From assembly GCF_002087235.1 (NCBI RefSeq), contig NZ_MUIO01000096.1, positions 1 to 64,000 of the forward strand: DNA of 64,000 bases, in the 5' to 3' direction. The notes below the pieces were generated by a model, which was not told the origin of the DNA, searched no databases, and saw only the letters and a program-made list of their open reading frames with translations. Below, piece by piece: positions 44,433 through 54,177 of the stretch (positions within the stretch are counted from its first letter, which is position 1; each line of letters begins with the position of its first letter). Source of the stretch: Pseudomonas floridensis (GTDB lineage Bacteria; Pseudomonadota; Gammaproteobacteria; Pseudomonadales; Pseudomonadaceae). Both the position numbers and the translations under genes were made by a program.

Positions 44433-45455
44433 ATGACCGATCACGCGTTGTTGCTGGTCAACCTGGGTTCGCCTGCTTCTACCCAAGTGGCAGATGTGCG
44501 CAGTTACCTCAATCAGTTCCTGATGGACCCTTACGTTATCGACCTGCCGTGGCCGGTGCGCAGGTTGTTGGTGTCGCTGATCCTGATCAAGCGCCCGGAG
44601 CAGTCGGCGCATGCCTATGCATCGATCTGGTGGGACGAGGGCTCGCCATTGGTGGTACTGAGCAAGCGTTTGCAGCAGGCGATGAAAAAGGAGTGGGATC
44701 ACGGCCCGGTCGAGCTGGCGATGCGTTACGGCGAGCCATCCATTGAAACCGTGCTGACGCGTCTGGCAGAGCAGGGCTTCAAGAAGGTCACCCTCGCGCC
44801 ACTTTATCCACAGTTCGCCGACAGCACCGTCACCACGGTGATCGAAGAAGCCAAGCGCGTGGTGCGGGCCAAATCCTTAAGGATGCAGTTCTCACTGTTG
44901 CAGCCATTTTTCGACCAGCCTGAATACCTGAACGCACTGGTGGAAAACGTGCGTCCGCATCTGGAGCAGCCGCATGATCATCTGCTGCTGAGCTTCCACG
45001 GTCTGCCGGAGCGGCATCTGCACAAGCTCGACCCGACCGGCAAGCATTGCTTCAAGGAAGACTGCTGCATGACCGCGCCGGCGGAAGTGCTCGCCACCTG
45101 TTACCGCGCCCAGTGCCTGCAATCGGCAGCGGCCTTTGCCAAGCGCATGGGCATCCCGGATGGCAAATGGTCAGTGTCGTTCCAGTCGCGGCTGGGCCGC
45201 GCCAAGTGGATCGAACCCTACACCGAGGCACGTCTGGAAGAACTCGCGGCTCAGGACGTGAAGAAGCTGCTGGTGATGTGCCCGGCCTTTGTCGCCGACT
45301 GTATCGAGACGCTGGAAGAGATCGGCGATCGGGGCGCCGAACAGTTCAAGGAAGCGGGCGGTGAGGAACTGGTCCTGGTGCCGTGTCTGAATGACGACCC
45401 GAACTGGGCGAAGGCGTTGAACAAGCTCTGCGAGCGGGCGCCGTTGATGCTGTAA
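44433..45455 (+). CDS. hemH: ferrochelatase
   Basis: 340 residues. Inserts Fe2+ into protoporphyrin IX, the last step of haem synthesis. LLVNLGSPASTQVADVRSYL start, LLSFHGLPERHL with the catalytic His, and FVADCIETLEEIGDRG. Shares the region with hemA of the same pathway, 16 kb away. Confidence 0.96.
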   Translation: MTDHALLLVNLGSPASTQVADVRSYLNQFLMDPYVIDLPWPVRRLLVSLILIKRPEQSAHAYASIWWDEGSPLVVLSKRLQQAMKKEWDHGPVELAMRYGEPSIETVLTRLAEQGFKKVTLAPLYPQFADSTVTTVIEEAKRVVRAKSLRMQFSLLQPFFDQPEYLNALVENVRPHLEQPHDHLLLSFHGLPERHLHKLDPTGKHCFKEDCCMTAPAEVLATCYRAQCLQSAAAFAKRMGIPDGKWSVSFQSRLGRAKWIEPYTEARLEELAAQDVKKLLVMCPAFVADCIETLEEIGDRGAEQFKEAGGEELVLVPCLNDDPNWAKALNKLCERAPLML

Positions 45456-45468
45456 AGAGGGCCAGTAT

Positions 45469-45491
45469 GACCCGGGACTGGCGCCCGGGTC
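45469..45491. terminator. hairpin between convergent hemH and uraA
   Basis: Inverted repeat gacccggg / cccgggtc with a 7-base loop between convergent genes. No T-run follows on either strand, so it is only a possible terminator. Confidence 0.35.
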
Positions 45492-45500
45492 GCTGAAGGT

Positions 45501-46778
45501 TTACGGCAATTGATCATCCAGTTGCTTGTTCTTCCAGCTGTCGTTGCCTGGCAAGATCAGGTTCAGCAGGATGGCGGTCACGGCGCACAGGGCGATGCCT
45601 TTCATGCCGAAATCATCCGGGCCAGTGCCTGTGCCGATCAGCACGCCGCCGATACCGAACACCAGTGTCACCGAGACGATCACCAGATTCCGCGCTTCGG
45701 CCAGGTCGACCTTGTGACGGATCAGGGTGTTCATGCCCACCGCCGCAATCGAACCGAACAGCAGGCACAGAATCCCGCCCATCACCGGCACCGGAATGCT
45801 CTGCAGCAGCGCGCCGAACTTGCCGATGAACGCCAGGCTGATGGCGAAGATCGACGCCCAGGTCATGATTTTCGGGTTGTAGTTTTTGGTCAACATCACC
45901 GCGCCCGTTACTTCGGCGTAGGTGGTGTTGGGTGGACCGCCGAACAGCCCGGCTGCGGTGGTGGCGATGCCATCACCGAACAGCGTGCGATGCAGGCCTG
46001 GCTTCTTCAGGTAGTCACGACCGGTGACGCTGCCCACGGCAATCACGCCGCCGATGTGCTCGATGGCCGGGGCCAGCGCCACCGGTACGATGAACAGAAT
46101 CGCCTGCCAGTTGAACTCCGGCGCGGTGAAGTGCGGAATGGCCAGCCACGGTGCGGCGGCAATCTTCGCCGTGTCGACCACACCGAAGTAAAACGACAGC
46201 GCAAAACCCACCAGTACGCCGGAGATGATCGGCACCAGACGGAAGATACCCTTGCCGAACACCGCCACGATCAGCGTGGTCAGCAGGGCGGGCATCGAGA
46301 TCAGCATGGCGGTCTGGTAGTGAATCAGTTCGGCACCATCACCGGACTTGCCCATCGCCATGTTCGCGGCAATCGGCGCCATGGCCAGACCGATGGAGAT
46401 GATCACCGGACCGATCACCACCGGCGGCAGCAGGCGGTCGATGAAACCGGTGCCTTTGATCTTCACCGCCAGGCCCAGAAAGGTGTACACAAAGCCCGCC
46501 GCCATTACGCCGCCCATGGTCGCGGCCAGGCCGAACTGGCCCTTGGCAAGAATGATCGGGGTGATGAAGGCGAAACTCGAGGCCAGAAACACAGGCACCT
46601 GGCGACCGGTCACGATCTGGAACAACAGCGTGCCCAGGCCTGCGGTAAACAATGCAACGTTGGGATCGAGTCCGGTGATCAGCGGCATCAAGACCAGCGC
46701 GCCAAAAGCCACGAACAGCATTTGCGCACCGGAAAGAACCGTACGCCACAGTGGATCATTGAACTCGGACTGCGTCAT
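45501..46778 (-). CDS. uraA: uracil/xanthine permease (NCS2 family)
   Basis: 425 residues with about 12-14 hydrophobic segments and the NCS2 motif regions (FGGPPNTTYAEVTGAVMLTK, PAIEHIGGVIAVGSVTGRDY). Imports uracil with protons. Downstream of upp by 4 bases, so import and salvage are coupled. ATG 46778; the longer N-terminal frame overlaps upp. Confidence 0.93.
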   Translation of the reverse strand: MTQSEFNDPLWRTVLSGAQMLFVAFGALVLMPLITGLDPNVALFTAGLGTLLFQIVTGRQVPVFLASSFAFITPIILAKGQFGLAATMGGVMAAGFVYTFLGLAVKIKGTGFIDRLLPPVVIGPVIISIGLAMAPIAANMAMGKSGDGAELIHYQTAMLISMPALLTTLIVAVFGKGIFRLVPIISGVLVGFALSFYFGVVDTAKIAAAPWLAIPHFTAPEFNWQAILFIVPVALAPAIEHIGGVIAVGSVTGRDYLKKPGLHRTLFGDGIATTAAGLFGGPPNTTYAEVTGAVMLTKNYNPKIMTWASIFAISLAFIGKFGALLQSIPVPVMGGILCLLFGSIAAVGMNTLIRHKVDLAEARNLVIVSVTLVFGIGGVLIGTGTGPDDFGMKGIALCAVTAILLNLILPGNDSWKNKQLDDQLP

Positions 46779-46782
46779 CGGG

Positions 46783-47421
46783 TTATGCGTCCTTCTGTTT
46801 GGTGCCGAAAATCTTGTCGCCGGCATCGCCCAGGCCCGGGATGATGTAGCCGTGTTCGTTGAGACGCTCGTCGATGGACGCGGTGTAGATCATCACATCC
46901 GGGTGCGCGTTTTCTACAGCGGCAATGCCTTCGGGTGCGGCGACCAAAACCATGGCACGAATTTCCTTGCAGCCGGCCTTCTTCAGCAGGTCGATGGTCG
47001 CGACCATGGAGCTGCCGGTGGCCAGCATCGGATCGATGATCATCGCCAGACGCTCGTCGATTTCCGGCACCAGCTTTTCAAGGTAGGTGTGGGCCTGCAG
47101 AGTCTCTTCATTACGGGCCACGCCGACGGCGCTGACCTTGGCGCCCGGAATCAGGCTGAGCACGCCATCGAGCATGCCGATACCGGCGCGCAGGATCGGC
47201 ACGACGGTGATTTTCTTGCCGGCGATCTTCTCGACCGATACGGTTCCGGCCCAGCCCTGGATGTCGTAGTTTTCCAGGGTCAGGTCGGCAGTGGCTTCAT
47301 AAGTAAGCAGAGCGCCCACTTCCTGCGCCAGCTCCCGGAAATTCTTGGTGCTGATGTCTGCACGGCGCATCAGGCCGAGCTTGTGGCGGATCAGCGGATG
47401 ACGGATCTCACGAATGGGCAT
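46783..47421 (-). CDS. upp: uracil phosphoribosyltransferase
   Basis: 212 residues. Uracil plus PRPP to UMP. PRPP loop MIIDPMLATGSSMVATID and C-terminal uracil site GYIIPGLGDAGDKIFGTK. ATG 47421 with ggag 9 bases upstream. Operon with uraA. Confidence 0.96.
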   Translation of the reverse strand: MPIREIRHPLIRHKLGLMRRADISTKNFRELAQEVGALLTYEATADLTLENYDIQGWAGTVSVEKIAGKKITVVPILRAGIGMLDGVLSLIPGAKVSAVGVARNEETLQAHTYLEKLVPEIDERLAMIIDPMLATGSSMVATIDLLKKAGCKEIRAMVLVAAPEGIAAVENAHPDVMIYTASIDERLNEHGYIIPGLGDAGDKIFGTKQKDA

Positions 47422-47633
47422 AAGGAAAGGCTCCAGCGGGGGCAAAAAAACGGCCTAGATTAATCTATTCAGCAGATACTGTCTTACGATGTGTGCAGTA
47501 TTGTTCTGTTGCTTGGACGTTCGAAGCTTTTAGAAGACACTCGCAACGTTAGTCCAGAATCGCTTGCCCTGAGTCGAACGTATGCGTACCTTTGCCCGCT
47601 TTTCTTACACTGCCCACACCTGGAGAGCGCTTC

Positions 47634-48191
47634 ATGTCTGCTGATCTCGAGCATATCCGTCAAATCATGCGCGAGGCTGACTGCCTGTACACAGAGGCTG
47701 AAGTCGATGCTGCCATCGCCCGCGTCGGCGCGCAGATCAATGCCGAACTGGCTGAACGCAACCCGGTTGTGTTTTGCGTGATGAACGGCGGTCTGATTTT
47801 CTCGGGCAAGCTGTTGACCCACCTGAACTTCCCGCTGGAGGCGTCCTATCTGCACGCTACCCGTTATCGCAATGAAACCACAGGTGGCGACCTGTTCTGG
47901 AAAGCCAAGCCGGAAGTGTCGTTCATCGACCGCGACGTGCTGATCATCGATGACATTCTCGATGAAGGCCACACGCTGGGCGCGATCATCGACTTCTGCA
48001 AGCATGCCGGTGCCCGCGCCGTGCACACCGCGGTGCTGATCGACAAGGACCATGACCGCAAGGCTCGCCCGGACCTTAAAGCCAACTACGTCGGTCTGCC
48101 GTGCATCGACCGTTACATCTTCGGCTTCGGCATGGACTACAAAGGCTACTGGCGCAACGCTGCCGGTATCTACGCCGTCAAAGGCATGTAA
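47634..48191 (+). CDS. hpt: hypoxanthine-guanine phosphoribosyltransferase
   Basis: 185 residues. Purine salvage with PRPP: PRPP loop VLIIDDILDEGHTLGAI, flexible loop ATRYRNETTGGDLFW, base pocket GLPCIDRYIFGFGMDYKGYW. Divergent from upp. ATG 47634 with ggagagcg upstream; the 14 codons before it are not conserved. Confidence 0.93.
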   Translation: MSADLEHIRQIMREADCLYTEAEVDAAIARVGAQINAELAERNPVVFCVMNGGLIFSGKLLTHLNFPLEASYLHATRYRNETTGGDLFWKAKPEVSFIDRDVLIIDDILDEGHTLGAIIDFCKHAGARAVHTAVLIDKDHDRKARPDLKANYVGLPCIDRYIFGFGMDYKGYWRNAAGIYAVKGM

Positions 48192-48258
48192 CGCAGCTTG
48201 ACCGCTGCCTTGGCACACGCCGGGGCAGCGTCTGTCCGTTTCTCTCGGGGAAAACTGC

Positions 48259-48753
48259 ATGAAGCTACTGATTCCCGGCGCGCTCGCGCTGGCGTTGTTG
48301 TCGGGGTTGCCATTCGTGACATCGGTGTCGGCCAGTCCCATGCATGAGCAATACCTGCCACCTGACGAGCAGGGCCTGCGTGTCGGGGAGCCCGAGCAGC
48401 AACAATTGATGCGGGTCACCGAGTTCACCATCGTCGCCGGTAATCAACGACTTTCCAGTCAGCAGCCGATTCCGGTCACGTCGCCGCTGCTATTACGTCT
48501 GAAGGGCAAGTCGCTGAACAAGGGCGCGTCCATCTCGCAGGTTCTGGTTCATTTCGATGCGGGCGATAGCAAAAGCCTCAAAAAACCGACTTACGACGAG
48601 TCTTCGCGCACCCTGACGCTCTACTATCCGCTGGCCCAATACCGGGTGCTGGTGGACCTGCTGCGCAATGAAAAGGTGTATTGCCAGTTCCTCAGCTACG
48701 CCAACGGCCACATCTGGGCCGATCTGCACACAACGCCCACACGCGCGCGTTGA
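48259..48753 (+). CDS. exported hypothetical protein conserved in Pseudomonas
   Basis: 164 residues with a clear signal peptide (LLIPGALALALLSGLPFVTS, cleavage near SAS). The mature part has no motif I recognise. It follows hpt by 67 bases in the same order as in P. aeruginosa. Starts after a short gap with ggggaaaactgc. Confidence 0.8.
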   Translation: MKLLIPGALALALLSGLPFVTSVSASPMHEQYLPPDEQGLRVGEPEQQQLMRVTEFTIVAGNQRLSSQQPIPVTSPLLLRLKGKSLNKGASISQVLVHFDAGDSKSLKKPTYDESSRTLTLYYPLAQYRVLVDLLRNEKVYCQFLSYANGHIWADLHTTPTRAR

Positions 48754-48817
48754 GCCGCAGGCGCGCAGGGGGGTAAACTGCCCGCCCGTGAAAGTGTGCG
48801 ACAAGCTGGAGCCTGCA

Positions 48818-49105
48818 ATGCGTAAAGACAAAAAGCAGTTGATTGGCGATGAGATCGGTGACGAGCAGATCAAGCTGTTCCTCAACTTCGAACCCTACGA
48901 CGCCACTTCGCCGTCGCTGCACAAGCTGATCAAGGCCTATCGCGGCCTGCGGATCAACGATTTCGAGCGCTTTCTGGTGTTCTTCAAGGAAGCCGGTCAC
49001 GACTTCGACGGTAAGGACGAGCACGGCAATGACTTCATCGCTCTGATCAAGGATCAGCGCAACGCCGACGAGTACATCGAACTGATCGAACAGGCGCGCA
49101 GCTGA
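48818..49105 (+). CDS. PA4642-family conserved protein
   Basis: 95 residues: acidic and charged (KDKKQLIGDEIGDEQIKLFL, then FERFLVFFKEAGHDFDGKDE). Looks like a small soluble helical protein; function unknown. ATG 48818 follows ggagcctgca. Confidence 0.8.
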   Translation: MRKDKKQLIGDEIGDEQIKLFLNFEPYDATSPSLHKLIKAYRGLRINDFERFLVFFKEAGHDFDGKDEHGNDFIALIKDQRNADEYIELIEQARS

Positions 49106-49120
49106 GCGCTCGCACCTTGA

Positions 49121-49145
49121 GCATGCCCACGCGGTGTGGGCATGC
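49121..49145. terminator. hairpin between convergent genes
   Basis: A perfect 10-bp stem gcatgcccac / gtgggcatgc with loop gcggt, between the PA4642-like gene and the ABC permease gene. No T-run. It shares the gcatgcc start with the hairpin at 55641. Confidence 0.4.
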
Positions 49146-49205
49146 CGCCATGACGTGCTGCGTCGCCTTTCCAGACGCGTACGCAGGCGCGATCGCTGTC
49201 AGGCC

Positions 49206-50033
49206 TTACTTGCGGGCCTTGTAGGCTTTGCCGTAATGCCGTTCCAGGCGAGACTGCAACAGCTCGAGCCCGATCGACATGATCCAGTACAGCACCGCTG
49301 CGGTGGTCAGCATTTCGATGTAGCGATAGCTGGACCGGCCGTAGGATTGCGCCAGAAACATCACTTCCCAGACCCCCATCACTGAAATCAGCGACGAATC
49401 CTTGAGCATCGAGATGAACTGATTGGTTGTCGGCGGGATGATGGTGCGCATGGCCTGAGGCAGGGTTATACGCCAGAAGATCTGCGTCGGGCGCAGACCC
49501 AGTGCCAGCGCAGCCTCGCTTTGACCCGCGGCGACACCGATGATGCCGGCGCGAAAGATCTCGCTCAGGTACGCCCCGTAGTTCAGCGACAGGGCAATCA
49601 CGCCGGCCATGATCGCGCCCGGCACGATCCCCACCTGCGGCAGGCCCAGGTAAATCAGCAGGATCTGAATCAGCAACGGCGTGCCGCGAAAGAACGACGC
49701 GTAGAAGCTGGCAATGCCGAACGCCACGGCGCTGCTGGACAGTCGCGCCAGCGCAGTGACGAAACCCAGCACCACCGAGACCACGATCGAGCACGCCGAC
49801 ACGAACAGCGTCAGGGCCGCACCTTGCAAAAAGCCATTGGGTGCCAGGTGCAGACCGATCAGGTTGGGCAGCTTGTCGAGGATGATCGACAGCTTGAGGT
49901 CGAAGCTCAGGAAAAAGCCCGCGAACAACAGGAACATGACCAGCCAGGTCAGGTACAGCCGTGTGCGGAAGCCGAAGACTCGTTTGAGCAGGCTTTGATC
50001 AGCCTGCTCGGGTGGACGCGGGAAAGAAGTCAT
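49206..50033 (-). CDS. polar amino-acid ABC transporter permease
   Basis: 275 residues of the HisM/GlnP family with an EAA loop (EAALALGLRPTQIFWRITLP) and about five helices, preceded by a cytoplasmic N-terminal tail. Overlaps the binding-protein gene by four bases. No ATPase gene is in this operon, so it must borrow one encoded elsewhere. Substrate unknown. Confidence 0.9.
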   Translation of the reverse strand: MTSFPRPPEQADQSLLKRVFGFRTRLYLTWLVMFLLFAGFFLSFDLKLSIILDKLPNLIGLHLAPNGFLQGAALTLFVSACSIVVSVVLGFVTALARLSSSAVAFGIASFYASFFRGTPLLIQILLIYLGLPQVGIVPGAIMAGVIALSLNYGAYLSEIFRAGIIGVAAGQSEAALALGLRPTQIFWRITLPQAMRTIIPPTTNQFISMLKDSSLISVMGVWEVMFLAQSYGRSSYRYIEMLTTAAVLYWIMSIGLELLQSRLERHYGKAYKARK

Positions 50034-50851
50034 TTACTGATATCGGCGCCGATCCATTTCTGCGACAACTTGCTCAGCGTGCCGTCCTTTTTCAGTTCTG
50101 CGAAGACTTCGCGAACCTTGGCGTCCCACTCGGGATCGTTCTTCTCGATGGCCACGAAGTTGGGCTCTTCGTACAGCGACTCGCCCGCCAGCTTGAAACG
50201 CTTGTCCTGATCAAGCCGTGGTTTGGCGGTCACCAGATTGGTGAGCACCGCGTCCAGTCGCACACCCGCGCCAAGTCCCAGGTCCTGGAACGCGACGTTG
50301 TCGTTATCGTACGGAGCGATCTGCACGTTTTCGAACGGATACTGCAACGGTGTGTCTTCCGCACCTTCGATCACCAGGTTTTTGTTCAGGTAACTTTCGT
50401 AACTCGATGCGCTGGTCAGGCCGACTTTCTTGTCGCTCAGGTCCTTGGCCGAATGAATGCGGTCATCCTTGGCGTTGACCACGATCACGGCAGGCGATGC
50501 GTAGTATTCGACCGGGAAGTTGAACACTTCGGCGCGGGCCTTGCTCGGGGTCATCGAGCAGACGCAGATGTCGTAACGACCGCTCCAGCGGCCTGCGGCG
50601 ATCACATCCCACGAAGGCGTTTCGAAGCGCACCTTCACGCCCAGCTTCTGTGCCACGGCCTTGGCAACATCGACGTCAAAGCCGTCCAGCTCGTTTTTGT
50701 CATTCAGAAACGAGAAGGGCGGATAGCTCTCCATGAGGACATTGACCAGCTCTTTGTTCTTCTGCACGCGGTCCAGTGTGGCGCCGGCCAGGGCTTGAGT
50801 GGAGGCAGCCAGAGTAACCAGGCCAATGCCCAGCAAAGCGCTAAGTTTCAC
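50030..50851 (-). CDS. periplasmic amino-acid-binding protein
   Basis: 273 residues. Signal peptide (LLGIGLVTLAASTQALAG), then a bacterial solute-binding family 3 fold: SYPPFSFLNDKNELDGFDVD, GRYDICVCSMTPSKARAEVF. Ligand likely a polar or sulfur amino acid: the divergent neighbour is a homocysteine methyltransferase, which is only a hint. Confidence 0.9.
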   Translation of the reverse strand: MKLSALLGIGLVTLAASTQALAGATLDRVQKNKELVNVLMESYPPFSFLNDKNELDGFDVDVAKAVAQKLGVKVRFETPSWDVIAAGRWSGRYDICVCSMTPSKARAEVFNFPVEYYASPAVIVVNAKDDRIHSAKDLSDKKVGLTSASSYESYLNKNLVIEGAEDTPLQYPFENVQIAPYDNDNVAFQDLGLGAGVRLDAVLTNLVTAKPRLDQDKRFKLAGESLYEEPNFVAIEKNDPEWDAKVREVFAELKKDGTLSKLSQKWIGADISK

Positions 50852-50890
50852 AGATGTCCCCTGAGAAAGTATTTGTAGTTTGATGAAAGT

Positions 50891-50905
50891 GCCGTATTAA
50901 ATACG
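50891..50905. promoter_or_regulatory. palindrome in the divergent promoter region
   Basis: cgtat-taa-atacg type inverted repeat in the 110-base AT-rich space between the binding-protein gene and the homocysteine methyltransferase gene. Possible operator for a shared regulator. Confidence 0.3.
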
Positions 50906-50961
50906 TTATACAAGACTGACTCATAATGAGTTTTTTTCATATACATATAAGTAGATCACCT

Positions 50962-51858
50962 ATGACCCAAGGCACAACTGTAATTCTCGACGGCGGCATG
51001 GGCCGCGAACTACAGCGTCGCGGCGCGCCATTCCGCCAGCCAGAGTGGTCTGCGCTGGCCTTGAGTGAAGCGCCTGAAGCCGTCAGTGACGTGCATGCCG
51101 CTTATATCGAAAGTGGCGCTCAGGTGATTACCAGCAACAGTTACGCCGTGGTGCCGTTTCACATCGGCGAAGCGCGTTTCGCTGCTGAAGGTCAGGCGCT
51201 GGCTGCACTGGCCGGCCAACTGGCGCGGGCATCGGCCGATGCGTCGGGTGGTCGTACGCGAGTAGCGGGCTCCATTCCGCCGTTGTTCGGCTCTTACCGT
51301 CCCGACTTGTACAAGCCGGAGCGGGCTGCCGAAATCCTGCAACCTCTGGTCGCCGGTCTGACGCCTTATGTGGACCTGTGGCTGGCCGAAACGCAGAGCT
51401 GCATCCTTGAAGCGCAGACCATTCGAGCCGGGCTGCCAGCCGATGGCAAACCCTTCTGGCTGTCGTTCACCTTGCAGGACGAGGACACTGATGAGGTTCC
51501 GCGTTTGCGTTCCGGCGAGCCGGTGGCGGACGCGGCCAAGGCAGCCGCTGAAATGGGCGTCGCGACCCTGCTGTTCAACTGCAGTCAGCCGGAAGTGATT
51601 GGCGGCGCAATCGATGCTGCGCGTGAGGTGTTCAAATCGTTGAACGTAGACATCGCGATTGGCGCCTACGCCAACGCCTTCCCGCCGCAGCCTAAAGACG
51701 CTACCGCCAACGACGGTCTGGATGAATTGCGTGAGGACCTCGATCCTCAGGGTTATCAGCAATGGGCGGCAGACTGGGTCAAGCGCGGTGCCACGCACAT
51801 CGGCGGCTGCTGCGGCATCGGTCCCGAACACATCGCAGTGTTGTCACGCAGTCTCTAA
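50962..51858 (+). CDS. homocysteine S-methyltransferase-family protein
   Basis: 298 residues. Zn-binding Cys residues in LLFNCSQPEVIGG and GGCCGIGPEHIAVL; N-terminal TVILDGGMGRELQRRGAP. The family moves a methyl group from S-methylmethionine or another methyl donor to homocysteine, giving methionine (MmuM-like). ATG 50962 has no strong ribosome site; ATG 50926 adds 12 unconserved residues. Confidence 0.88.
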   Translation: MTQGTTVILDGGMGRELQRRGAPFRQPEWSALALSEAPEAVSDVHAAYIESGAQVITSNSYAVVPFHIGEARFAAEGQALAALAGQLARASADASGGRTRVAGSIPPLFGSYRPDLYKPERAAEILQPLVAGLTPYVDLWLAETQSCILEAQTIRAGLPADGKPFWLSFTLQDEDTDEVPRLRSGEPVADAAKAAAEMGVATLLFNCSQPEVIGGAIDAAREVFKSLNVDIAIGAYANAFPPQPKDATANDGLDELREDLDPQGYQQWAADWVKRGATHIGGCCGIGPEHIAVLSRSL

Positions 51859-51883
51859 TCGATCACTTTTGGCGCGCTAAAAG

Positions 51884-51920
51884 AAAAACCCCGTGGCTCT
51901 TGCGAGTCCACGGGGTTTTT
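51884..51920. terminator. bidirectional rho-independent terminator
   Basis: aaaaaccccgtgg / ccacggggttttt, a 13-bp stem with T-runs on both strands, between convergent homocysteine methyltransferase and mqo genes. Confidence 0.85.
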
Positions 51921-51945
51921 CATTCACGCGTTGAAGCGAAGCAGA

Positions 51946-53454
51946 TCAGGCGAAGCTCTGTTCCTGATTGGTCTTTTCAGCCAGTTCCAGGCTTTCGTCG
52001 CTCTGGCTGCTGATGCGCTCGTACAGCTGCGCGTCGGTTTCCAGGGCTTTTTCCCGCGCCGGGAAAATCTCGTTGAGCTTGGCAGCCCACTCGGTGCGGG
52101 TTTTTTCCGGGAAGCAGCGCTCGAGCAATTCCAGCATGATCGAGACCGTCACGGAGGCACCGGGCGAGGCGCCAAGCAATGCCGCCAGTGAGCCGTCCTT
52201 CGCCGACACCAGTTCGGTGCCGAATTGCAGCACGCCGCCTTTCTTGGCGTCCTTTTTGATGATCTGCACGCGCTGACCGGCGACTTCAAGACGCCAGTCC
52301 TCGGCCTTGGCCTCCGGGTAGAAGCGACGCAGGGATTCCAGACGCTGCTCCATCGACTGCATGACTTCGCTGACCAGGTATTTGGTCAGGTCCATGTTGT
52401 CGCGGGCCACGGCCAGCATCGGCTTGATGTTGGCCACGCGCACCGACAGCGGCAGATCGAGGAACGAGCCGTGTTTCAGAAACTTGGTGGTGAAGCCGGC
52501 ATAAGGTCCGAACAGCAAGGATTTCTTGCCATCGACCACCCGGGTATCCAGATGCGGCACCGACATCGGCGGCGATCCGACGGCGGCCTGGCTGTACACC
52601 TTGGCCTGATGATGCTTGACCACTTCCGGATTGTCGCAACGCAGCCACTGGCCACTGACCGGGAAGCCGCCAAAGCCTTTGCTTTCTTCGATGCCGGACA
52701 TTTGCAGCAAGGGCAGCGCCGCACCGCCCGCGCCGAGGAACACGAATTTCGCGTCGATCTGCCGGGTTCCGCCGCTGTTCACGTCCTTGATGGTCACGGT
52801 CCAGCCGTCACCCTTGCGGGTCAGGTCGGTTACGCGCTTGCAGTATTTGACCTGAGCATCCGGGGCGCTGGAGAGGTGCTTGAGCAACTGATTGGTCAGC
52901 GCGCCGAAATTGACGTCGGTGCCGTTCATCATGCGTGTCGCGGCAATCTTCTCGTCCGCCGGACGGCCCGGCATCATCAGCGGCATCCACTCGGCAAGCG
53001 TCGTCTTGTCTTCGGTGTATTCCATCGACGAGAACGCGTGGTGCTTGCGCATGGCCTCAAAACGGGTCTTGAGGAAGGAAATGCCGTTTTCGCCCTGAAC
53101 GAAACTCAGGTGCGGGACCGGATTGATGAACGACTTCGCAGAGCCGAAGGTGCCTTTGCGGGCCAGGTAAGCCCAGAACTGCTTGGACACTTCGAACTGG
53201 GTGTTGATGTGCACCGCTTTCTTGATGTCGATGGAGCCATCGGCGGCGGGCGGGGTGTAGTTCAGTTCGCACAGGCCGGCGTGGCCGGTGCCTGCGTTGT
53301 TCCAGGGGTTGGAACTCTCTGCAGCACCTGAGTCCATGAGCTCAACGACTTCCAGCTTGAGGCCGGGGTCGAGCTCTTTGAGCAGTACGGCCAGCGTGGC
53401 ACTCATGATGCCCGCTCCGACCAGTACTACATCGACTGCTTCGTTATGCGCCAT
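51946..53454 (-). CDS. mqo: malate:quinone oxidoreductase
   Basis: 502 residues. FAD-dependent, membrane-associated oxidation of malate to oxaloacetate with quinone reduction. VVLVGAGIMSATLAVLLKEL, NAGTGHAGLCELNYTP, and a C-terminal FPEKTRTEWAAKLNEIFPA. Typical length for the family. Pseudomonads often carry more than one copy. Confidence 0.95.
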   Translation of the reverse strand: MAHNEAVDVVLVGAGIMSATLAVLLKELDPGLKLEVVELMDSGAAESSNPWNNAGTGHAGLCELNYTPPAADGSIDIKKAVHINTQFEVSKQFWAYLARKGTFGSAKSFINPVPHLSFVQGENGISFLKTRFEAMRKHHAFSSMEYTEDKTTLAEWMPLMMPGRPADEKIAATRMMNGTDVNFGALTNQLLKHLSSAPDAQVKYCKRVTDLTRKGDGWTVTIKDVNSGGTRQIDAKFVFLGAGGAALPLLQMSGIEESKGFGGFPVSGQWLRCDNPEVVKHHQAKVYSQAAVGSPPMSVPHLDTRVVDGKKSLLFGPYAGFTTKFLKHGSFLDLPLSVRVANIKPMLAVARDNMDLTKYLVSEVMQSMEQRLESLRRFYPEAKAEDWRLEVAGQRVQIIKKDAKKGGVLQFGTELVSAKDGSLAALLGASPGASVTVSIMLELLERCFPEKTRTEWAAKLNEIFPAREKALETDAQLYERISSQSDESLELAEKTNQEQSFA

Positions 53455-54177
53455 TAACGCGTCTCCAAAATCTGCAGCACCAAATTGACGGCATACGATC
53501 CTGAGGCTGTGTGCCGGGATGTCGGGGCAAGGGTCTGGGTTGTGCCCATCGCTTCCCGGCCAGGATCGCCTGTCCGATTCTTCGCAATTTTTTGCATCTC
53601 AAGCGCAGGTCCCGGTCAGGCTCAATCGAGGTTCATCGTAAGGCATGAACGCACGTTCGAACCTGCTCGGCCATTCGACCATCGTCAAGGTGTCGGTCAC
53701 TTGAGTGACCGGTTCCCGACGATCGTCTTCAGGCTCCGGTGATGGAGGCGCAGTCGCGGTCAGTCCTGTTCAAAAGGGCCGGTTCAGACGCTGATGGTGC
53801 CTTTACAAACGCGTACCTATTCATTGCTCGCCACACTCTTGTGAAGTAGTGAAACCGTTTTTCACGTTCTTTTGGAAACGCGAACCAAACCTCAAAAATG
53901 GCTGCGATGGCAGCTCTGGCAGATCGATGCATACAAGGTGAGGCGCTGATAGGCCAGAAAGGTTCGATGGGATTCGAGCGTTTCTGCACCATTCATCGAG
54001 CACACCGGTCTGCAATGACCTGTGTGGGCGGCTCTCTGTGGGCAGAACGGAGGCGCTAATACGGTGATTAGCCATGCTGCGAGGCCCGATCAGGAGACGT
54101 CCTTATAATCGGGGGGAGATTATAGCGATGAAACGACAGGAATTGATCGGTTTAAGTGACTTTTATTCGCGATCGGG
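53455..54177. other. 723-base intergenic region
   Basis: Holds the mqo promoter region at its left end, but no convincing gene. Open frames of up to 87 codons lack ribosome sites and motifs. Near the right end is a hairpin tataatc/gattata with a G-rich loop (54104-54124) followed by a possible 22-codon frame at 54128. Confidence 0.5.

Noticed and set aside
45510..46844. 444-codon open frame on the plus strand, very His/Gln/Arg-rich
   Set aside because: Antisense to uraA; composition is that of a shadow frame.
53485..54075. Open frames of 84-87 codons between mqo and the small gene at 54178
   Set aside because: No ribosome sites, no motifs, and frames on both strands overlap each other.
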